From positions 1 through 25,022 of the forward strand of contig CAZTIH010000031.1 of assembly GCA_964613675.1 (NCBI GenBank): 25,022 bases of DNA, in the 5' to 3' direction. Made by a program: the position numbers and the translations under genes. Below are positions 20,099-25,022 of the stretch, one piece after another. Below the pieces are notes generated by a model that was not told the origin of the DNA, ran no database searches, and worked only from the letters and a program-made list of their open reading frames with translations. The number at the start of each line of letters is the position of its first letter. The first letter of the stretch is position 1. The DNA is from DAIUCA01 sp964613675 (GTDB lineage: Bacteria; Pseudomonadota; Gammaproteobacteria; Competibacterales; Competibacteraceae).

Positions 20099-23000
20099 GT
20101 GGCGATAGATAAAAAAAATATACAGGATTTATATCCATTAACGCCTTTGCAAGAAGGAATATTGTTTCACGCAGTAAGTGAACCTTATTCAAACGCCTAT
20201 CACGAACAAGTTTGGTACGAATTAAGCGGTTTTTTAAATAAGACTGCGTTTAAGGCGGCTTGGCGTGATCTGATTCAAAGGCATGACATTTTACGCACCG
20301 CTTTTGTGTCTAAAGGATCACACCGCCCCTTACAAATTGTGCTTAAAGAACGGACTTTAGTATGGCAGGAATTAGATTGGCAAATATTTGATGAAAAACA
20401 GCAACTTGAACAATTATCCGAACTTAATAAACGCGAAAAATATCAGGGGTTTGATTTAGTAAATTCTCCGCTGTTGAGATTTTGTTTAATTCAAACTCAG
20501 CAACATCATTATTGGTTTATTTGGCGCTTCCACCATCTAATTTTAGATGCGAGTTGCTTTTCTATTTTGCAGCGGGAATTTGCCGAGCTTTACAACGCGC
20601 ATTGCCAACAAATTAGTTCGCAACTAAAACCAGCGCCTCGATTCGCGCGATTTATTCAATATCTTGAAAAGCAATCTCAACGGGAGAGCGAATTATTTTG
20701 GCGCGCTTATTTGGACGCCATAGATTCAACTCCTACCCTGCCGCGCAAATTGACCACGGAACCTGGAGAATCTCTGCAAAAACATACTTCTATTCTTGAT
20801 GCAGAAACTATTGGGCTTCTGCAAGTCCGCCTTCAAAAGATCAATGTGGGGATTACCGATGTTCTGCTGTTGGCATGGGGTTTAACCCTCGCCGATTTTG
20901 GAGATACCCAACATGCAACATTCGGATTAACTGTCGCTAACCGTCCTGTTGAATTGCCTATGGCTTGGGAAACCGTAGGTTTATTTATTAACGCCATCCC
21001 TGTTTGCGTAAAAATTAATGATGAATTTTCAGTGGAGACGGCGTTACAACAGCGTCAAAACGAGTTTTTACTATCTGAGCCTCATCATTCATGTCCGTTG
21101 TCTGTCGCTTTGGGCGCAGAGAAAAGACATTTAATCGATCATTTGGTCATCATAGAAGGTAAAAGCGAGAGTGAAACGATCAGATTATTTGGTGGATTAC
21201 AGCTCACTCAAAGGGAGATGTTGGAACACCCTCATTATGATTTCACATTGACGGCTCGCCCGGGAAACCACTGGGAAATTTCTTTGCAATTCAATGCAAA
21301 TCGCTGTGATAGCCAGCAAATGGAAATCGTTTTAGCGCGATTAACTGCTTATTTGCAGAAAATAGCAGAAAGTCCTCTCAATCTTTCTTTGAAAGAACTC
21401 AAGCAATCTTTTACCACCGCGACAAGCGCCATAGAATCCAGTAATCCCTCATCAACCTATTGTTTAGCTTCACAATTTTTGGATTACGCTCAGCGCCATC
21501 CAGAAGAACGCGTTTACGAGTGCATAGATGGAGATTGGACATGGGCTGAACTTGCTTCATGTGCAGAAGCGTTGGCAATTCAGCTAACACAAGAATTTTT
21601 ACTGCAAGCAGATGATTGTATTGGGATTTTCTGCCCAAGAGATCGGCGGTTACCTGTAGCGCTGTGGGGAACGATTTTATCGGGAGCGGCGCTTATTCCC
21701 ATCGATCCTCAGTGGCCTCTCGAACGCATTAACCATGTGCTTCGCATATCAAATGCTAAAGCTTTGATTGGTCAAGTAAATTTTGAGGTCGGCATACCTA
21801 TTATCGAAGTTAATGTTGAGGAAAGGGCAAAGGCACCTTTACCCATACTTAAGAAAGATCCTGCCCGTCTGGCCTACATCATTTTCACCTCAGGATCAAC
21901 GGGTGAACCCAAAGGTGTCATGATTGAACATCGGCAAGTCTGTGCATTTTTTTCTTGTTTGACCACATCGTTACATCTAAAACCCAAACAAAAATTTTAT
22001 GGGTTAACGACTATTAGTTTTGATATTTCTCTTCTGGAACTCTTAGGTGCGCCACTCGCTGGACTAACTGTACTTGTTGCAGATGATGCAGAAACAAAGA
22101 ATTTCAGAAAAATCGCTGAGAGATGCTTAAAGCGTGAAGTTGATATATTGCAGATAACGCCTTCACGTCTGAATCTATTACTAGAGGTGGGCGGCACCGA
22201 AAGTCTGAACAATTTGCAGACAATTTTAGTAGGGGGTGAAGCCATGTCACCTAAATTAGCTGTGCAACTTGCTCACCTATCGGCGACGGTTATCAATGTC
22301 TATGGGCCAACAGAGACTGCTATTTGGTCCACCGCATCAGTAGTCACTACCGAGCCAGTTAATATTGGAAAACCTTTACCCGGCGATCAGTTAGTGATTC
22401 GTTCAAGATACGATGGCCGTATATTACCCACAGGAGCGATGGGAGAGATCTGCATTTCGGGGAAGGGAGTTGCGCGAGGATACTTGAATGACCTTGTCCG
22501 AACTCAAGCGTCATTTATTCAGACGTCTACAGAACGTTACTACCGCACAGGAGACATTGGCCAGCAACTCATCGACGGTAACTTTATGTGTTTAGGCCGA
22601 CGGGATTCGCAGATTAAGTTACGTGGGCAAAGAATCGAATTAGGTGAAATTGAGGCCCGTTTACAGGCTCACGAATTAGTTATTCATGCGGCCTGTTTAT
22701 TATTAGATGAGCAAATTATTGCGTGGGTAGTCCTACATCAGCCCTGTGCCCCCAATTCACTACGAAATTATCTCGCACAGTGGCTACCAAATTACGCAGT
22801 TCCAACGCATATTTTAGTCATCGACGCATTTCCGTTGACGGCCAGTGGGAAAATAGATCGTCGTCAATTACGCCCCCCCCAATTAGCCATTCAATCAGGT
22901 CGTCTTCCATCGACTGAATTAGAAAAAAGGTTACTGGCAAACTGGGAGATCTTATTTAATCGCCAAGGGCTTTCGATTGACGACAATTTTTTTGAACTAG

Positions 23001-23761
23001 GGGGACATAGTTTATTAGCTTTGCGTCTCGTCGCACAGTTGGATAAACAGGGCATTAGCATTACGCCGACTACGCTATTCAGTTGCCCCACTATAGCTCA
23101 ATTAGCGCAATTTTTATCTCGCAAGAATGCTAAGTTATTTCATAAACTAGGAGGTAAAGGTTTGAATTTATTCGCTTTACCTCCTTTGCTCGGTGTAGGC
23201 AGCATTTTCGGCCCCTTATCTCAGCATTTGAACATGACTATTTACGCGGCTGACATACATCCTTGTGCGGATTTATTGCCTAATTTATTGGATGAGATTT
23301 GTGACCTACAAGAGACGGGTATTTACTATTTGCTCGGTTATTCGGCAGGCGGGTTATTAGCTTGGCAACTTGCTCGGGAACTCGAATTACGGAATAAGAC
23401 CGTTAATTTATTTATTTTTGATTCAATTTGGCCTGATAATTCGCCATTAACTCAAGATGAGAAAAATGAGTTATTTTCTACTCACTGCAATTGGGCGAAT
23501 GAGTTAGGCATTGAAATAGCTAACTCAAACTTACAAATAACTTTTTATTTGAATTGGTTAATCTCTCAATCGTGGGACGGCAAAATCAAAGCCCTTACAC
23601 AGTTCACGGGGAGGCCGCAAAACGCAGTGGGTTGGTCCGAAAGAGTCGGTAAATTAAGCATTTACGAGACATCATGCGATCATTTCAAGCTCTTTGATCG
23701 TGAAAATTTAGCTCAAACTTTAGAAGGTATTGTCGGGAAGGGAATAATTATGAGTGGGTGA
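20099..23761 (+). CDS. Terminal NRPS, C-A(Gly)-PCP-TE
   Basis: About 1,220 residues from GTG 20099. The N-terminus (KKNIQDLYPLTPLQEGILFH) has the form of an acceptor docking (COM) segment running into a DCL-type C domain. The C active site reads HHLILDA, so the usual last Gly of HHxxxDG is Ala. The A domain (~456-928) has TSGSTGEPKG, YGPTETA, YRTGD and SGKIDR; its code reads DILQLGVIWK, one change from the common Gly code. PCP ~939-1004 has GGHSLLAL. The thioesterase (~1019-1217) has GYSAGG (Ser), an Asp in FDS and a His in CDHFKLF. Known role: adds the last residue and releases the product by cyclisation or hydrolysis. A DCL domain expects a D-residue donor, which matches the E domain ending the 2362-9545 NRPS. 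The start is 4 nt after the asparagine synthetase stop. Just beyond the stop lies a decayed transposase. Confidence 0.94.
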   Translation: MAIDKKNIQDLYPLTPLQEGILFHAVSEPYSNAYHEQVWYELSGFLNKTAFKAAWRDLIQRHDILRTAFVSKGSHRPLQIVLKERTLVWQELDWQIFDEKQQLEQLSELNKREKYQGFDLVNSPLLRFCLIQTQQHHYWFIWRFHHLILDASCFSILQREFAELYNAHCQQISSQLKPAPRFARFIQYLEKQSQRESELFWRAYLDAIDSTPTLPRKLTTEPGESLQKHTSILDAETIGLLQVRLQKINVGITDVLLLAWGLTLADFGDTQHATFGLTVANRPVELPMAWETVGLFINAIPVCVKINDEFSVETALQQRQNEFLLSEPHHSCPLSVALGAEKRHLIDHLVIIEGKSESETIRLFGGLQLTQREMLEHPHYDFTLTARPGNHWEISLQFNANRCDSQQMEIVLARLTAYLQKIAESPLNLSLKELKQSFTTATSAIESSNPSSTYCLASQFLDYAQRHPEERVYECIDGDWTWAELASCAEALAIQLTQEFLLQADDCIGIFCPRDRRLPVALWGTILSGAALIPIDPQWPLERINHVLRISNAKALIGQVNFEVGIPIIEVNVEERAKAPLPILKKDPARLAYIIFTSGSTGEPKGVMIEHRQVCAFFSCLTTSLHLKPKQKFYGLTTISFDISLLELLGAPLAGLTVLVADDAETKNFRKIAERCLKREVDILQITPSRLNLLLEVGGTESLNNLQTILVGGEAMSPKLAVQLAHLSATVINVYGPTETAIWSTASVVTTEPVNIGKPLPGDQLVIRSRYDGRILPTGAMGEICISGKGVARGYLNDLVRTQASFIQTSTERYYRTGDIGQQLIDGNFMCLGRRDSQIKLRGQRIELGEIEARLQAHELVIHAACLLLDEQIIAWVVLHQPCAPNSLRNYLAQWLPNYAVPTHILVIDAFPLTASGKIDRRQLRPPQLAIQSGRLPSTELEKRLLANWEILFNRQGLSIDDNFFELGGHSLLALRLVAQLDKQGISITPTTLFSCPTIAQLAQFLSRKNAKLFHKLGGKGLNLFALPPLLGVGSIFGPLSQHLNMTIYAADIHPCADLLPNLLDEICDLQETGIYYLLGYSAGGLLAWQLARELELRNKTVNLFIFDSIWPDNSPLTQDEKNELFSTHCNWANELGIEIANSNLQITFYLNWLISQSWDGKIKALTQFTGRPQNAVGWSERVGKLSIYETSCDHFKLFDRENLAQTLEGIVGKGIIMSG

Positions 23762-23764
23762 TAA

Positions 23765-23961
23765 TCTTTGATCATTCCCACCAAAAAGAATCGCGTGCAT
23801 CCACGAGATTATGACGGCTATCTGTATAGGTTCAGACATCTGATCGAGAATATCTTGCTTCATCTGAAGTCTTGGCGCGGCATCGCCACTCATTTATCCG
23901 TTAAGGGTCAAATATCGCGTCTTTCGCTGCCGTCATTCAGATCAGAGTTCTTTTACTCTGA
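23765..23961 (+). pseudogene. IS5-family-like transposase, C-terminal remnant with frameshift
   Basis: Starting just after the NRPS stop, the frame reads IIPTKKNR, then DYDGYLYRFRHLIEN and LKSWRGIAT. This resembles the C-terminal DDE region of IS5-family (IS427-like) transposases, where HLIEN carries the last catalytic Glu. Around 23905-23911 the match moves to another frame and continues NIASFAAVIQIRVLLL with a stop at 23959-23961. The N-terminal two-thirds, including the first two Asp, are absent. It is a non-functional relic; I saw no clear terminal inverted repeats or target duplication. It marks the right border of the biosynthetic cluster. Family assignment is from memory of the motif. 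Confidence 0.72.
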
Positions 23962-23967
23962 ACTTTT
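23942..23967 (+). terminator. Weak hairpin plus short T-run after the NRPS operon
   Basis: TCAGAGT (23942-23948) pairs with ACTCTGA (23955-23961) around a TCTTTT loop and is followed by a CTTTT run (23963-23967). The 7-bp stem has only three GC pairs, and it lies inside the transposase remnant. It could end the operon transcript, but chance is possible. Confidence 0.3.
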
Positions 23968-24003
23968 GTGATGACGCCCTCCGAAATTTGGGTTTTGCAG
24001 CGG

Positions 24004-24930
24004 CTAGGTCTCACTGAAATAATCCAGATCTATTTTCTTCACTTCATAGGCGGCCACCAACACGACCCCCACGCCAAAATCAATCATCAACTCCGCCAGC
24101 GCCTTGCCATCAATGAGGACGATCTTTAAGTCAATGCGGTGGACATAATCCTGCGCTTCCTTGGAGAACTCGGATGTGGTGATAAAGATACCTTTCTTTG
24201 CCCGTTGCCCCTGAAGCGCCCCCGCAAATTTCTGTATCTCGGGCCTTCCCACCGTCGCCTCCCACCGCTTGGCCTGGAGATAAATGCTGTCCAGACCCAA
24301 ATGATCTTCCTTGATGACCCCATCGATCCCTTCGTCGCCACTGCGACCAACTGCTTTCCCCGCATCTTTCCTGCTGCCGCCATAACCCATTTTCACGAGC
24401 AGATCGACCACGATGTTTTCAAACATCGAAGGATCAGATTTCTTAAGCATTTGTAGAATCTCAGCCGCGATCTCGGAGCGGAGACACAGATACGCGCTTT
24501 CCAGGGCTTCATGGGGCGTCTGCTCGGCAACAGTTTCTGGTTCTGCAACCCCCTCTGAGTCTTCATAGAGGTCTCTCTTTACGCGTTTCTTGTTCAAGAA
24601 ATCCCTAAACTCTGAAAAACGCTCCAGATATTTGAGGTCGATTTTAGATGGGGCTTCTTTCACCACGGTTTGGCCCCGAGATGTGATCTGAAAGTAGCCG
24701 CGCCGCGTATCATCTAAGAGGCCAGCTTTCTTCAGATAACAGCGTGCCCAGCTCATGCGGTTGATGAATACAGGCTGCCGACCGCTCGGCAAAAACTCAT
24801 TCTGTTCTTCATCGGTGAGCTTGAATTCCCGAGCCAGGAACCTGGAAGCCTCCTTGATCCGATGTTCTTTGCCATCGGCGGTGAACCTCAAAAGTGGCAA
24901 CATGCACATCTGGAAGTTAGGAATGGCCAT
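24004..24930 (-). CDS. mrr: Mrr-type restriction endonuclease
   Basis: 308 residues from ATG at 24930 (MAIPNFQMCMLPLLRF). This is a typical Mrr N-terminus, with the LLRFTADGKEH segment of the winged-helix Mrr_N domain in residues ~1-90. A charged linker follows. The C-terminal half is the Mrr catalytic fold: ENIVVDLLVKMGYGG, then SGDEGIDGVI, LGLDSIYLQAKRW (the QAK catalytic Lys) and FAGALQGQRAKKGIFITT. The family cleaves modified, mainly methylated, foreign DNA as a stand-alone type IV system. I chose the 24930 start because AGGAG lies 8 nt upstream; the longer in-frame start at 24966 would add 12 residues not typical of the family. It is convergent with the NRPS operon and differs in codon use (few TTA Leu codons). 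It is probably unrelated to the biosynthetic cluster. Confidence 0.92.
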   Translation of the reverse strand: MAIPNFQMCMLPLLRFTADGKEHRIKEASRFLAREFKLTDEEQNEFLPSGRQPVFINRMSWARCYLKKAGLLDDTRRGYFQITSRGQTVVKEAPSKIDLKYLERFSEFRDFLNKKRVKRDLYEDSEGVAEPETVAEQTPHEALESAYLCLRSEIAAEILQMLKKSDPSMFENIVVDLLVKMGYGGSRKDAGKAVGRSGDEGIDGVIKEDHLGLDSIYLQAKRWEATVGRPEIQKFAGALQGQRAKKGIFITTSEFSKEAQDYVHRIDLKIVLIDGKALAELMIDFGVGVVLVAAYEVKKIDLDYFSET

Positions 24931-24938
24931 GGTTTTTT

Positions 24939-24943
24939 CTCCT
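24939..24943 (-). promoter_or_regulatory. Ribosome binding site of mrr
   Basis: On the minus strand AGGAG lies 8 nt before ATG 24930, followed by an A-rich spacer. It decides the start of the Mrr gene. Confidence 0.7.
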
Positions 24944-24967
24944 GAATTGATCCAGATGCGCGGCAAA

Positions 24968-24987
24968 CCCCGCCGTTCAGGGCGGGG
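24968..24987. repeat. GC-rich inverted repeat, stem CCCCGCC/GGCGGGG
   Basis: A perfect 7-bp stem (24968-24974 with 24981-24987) encloses a 6-nt loop. Read on the minus strand it is followed by GTTTG. Hairpins of this look are common at the ends of IS200/IS605-type elements and also serve as terminators. It may be the end of a gene or element lying beyond the right edge, upstream of mrr. Confidence 0.5.
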
Positions 24988-24998
24988 AAGGATAGCGC

Positions 24999-25016
24999 GG
25001 GCGGCGACCGCCGCCC
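24999..25016. repeat. GC-rich inverted repeat, stem GGGCGGC/GCCGCCC
   Basis: A perfect 7-bp stem (24999-25005 with 25010-25016) with a GACC loop lies 11 nt from the preceding hairpin. Together they form a twin-hairpin block of ~50 nt at the window edge. Its function is unclear because the flank is not visible. Confidence 0.5.
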
Positions 25017-25022
25017 CTAATC

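Noticed and set aside
23768..23971. Stand-alone small protein of 67 residues
   Set aside because: It matches only the end of an IS5-type transposase and shifts frame, so it is a relic rather than a gene.
24139..24456. 105-residue open frame on the + strand antisense to mrr
   Set aside because: It overlaps the conserved Mrr catalytic region; the translation has no recognisable family features.
24931..24966. Upstream start at 24966 for mrr
   Set aside because: The extra 12 residues are not typical of the family and would include the strong RBS within the coding sequence.
1..25022. CRISPR array, tRNA or rRNA genes
   Set aside because: No regularly spaced repeats, and I recognised no tRNA or rRNA sequence in the small amount of non-coding DNA.

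Overview
The window holds most of a hybrid polyketide synthase / non-ribosomal peptide synthetase (PKS/NRPS) gene cluster. All cluster genes lie on the + strand, tightly packed from the left edge to about 23.76 kb. They are followed by a decayed IS5-type transposase end and an Mrr-type restriction endonuclease on the opposite strand. The host is a bacterium, probably Gram-negative, but I cannot place it firmly. The DNA is mixed in composition (GC-rich at the left, AT-richer to the right), has a strong bias for TTA leucine codons, and shows no obvious HIP1 palindromes of the kind common in cyanobacteria. A run of ten Ns marks this as draft or metagenomic assembly.

Layout. (1) 3-2372: a KS-AT polyketide synthase protein, open at the left edge, with no carrier protein. 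(2) 2362-9545: an NRPS, A-PCP-C-A(methyltransferase inside)-PCP-E. The N-run at 6120-6129 cuts it in two, but a 7-base overlap on the two sides of the gap rejoins it exactly in frame. (3) 9557-18226: a giant hybrid protein, ACP-aminotransferase-C-PCP-C-A-PCP-E-C. (4) 18229-20094: a glutamine-hydrolysing asparagine synthetase homologue. (5) 20099-23761: a terminal NRPS, C-A-PCP-TE. Gaps between these genes are 2-11 nt, or there is an overlap of 11 nt, so they are probably one operon. No transporter, regulator or phosphopantetheinyl transferase is in the window.

How they work together. Domain edges and C-domain types fit an assembly order that differs from the gene order: KS-AT (gene 1) -> ACP-AMT... 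(gene 3) -> A-PCP... (gene 2) -> C-A-PCP-TE (gene 5). Gene 1 lacks an ACP and gene 3 begins with one. Gene 3 ends with a lone C domain and gene 2 begins with a lone A domain. Gene 2 ends with an E domain and gene 5 begins with a DCL-type C domain preceded by a docking-like N-terminus. In this order the line extends an acyl chain with malonyl-CoA, aminates it to a beta-amino acyl chain, and then adds: an unknown residue (a C-PCP unit with no A domain), D-Thr (specificity code reads DFWNIGMVHK), an unassigned residue (DVRHLALLAK), a methylated D-aromatic residue (DASTIAAVCK) and Gly (DILQLGVIWK). The thioesterase then releases it. The expected product class is a beta-amino-acyl lipopeptide, possibly cyclic, in the broad style of iturins or puwainaphycins. 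The most unusual parts are the double split of modules across proteins, the PRMT-like methyltransferase set inside an A domain, and the C-PCP unit with no adenylation domain.
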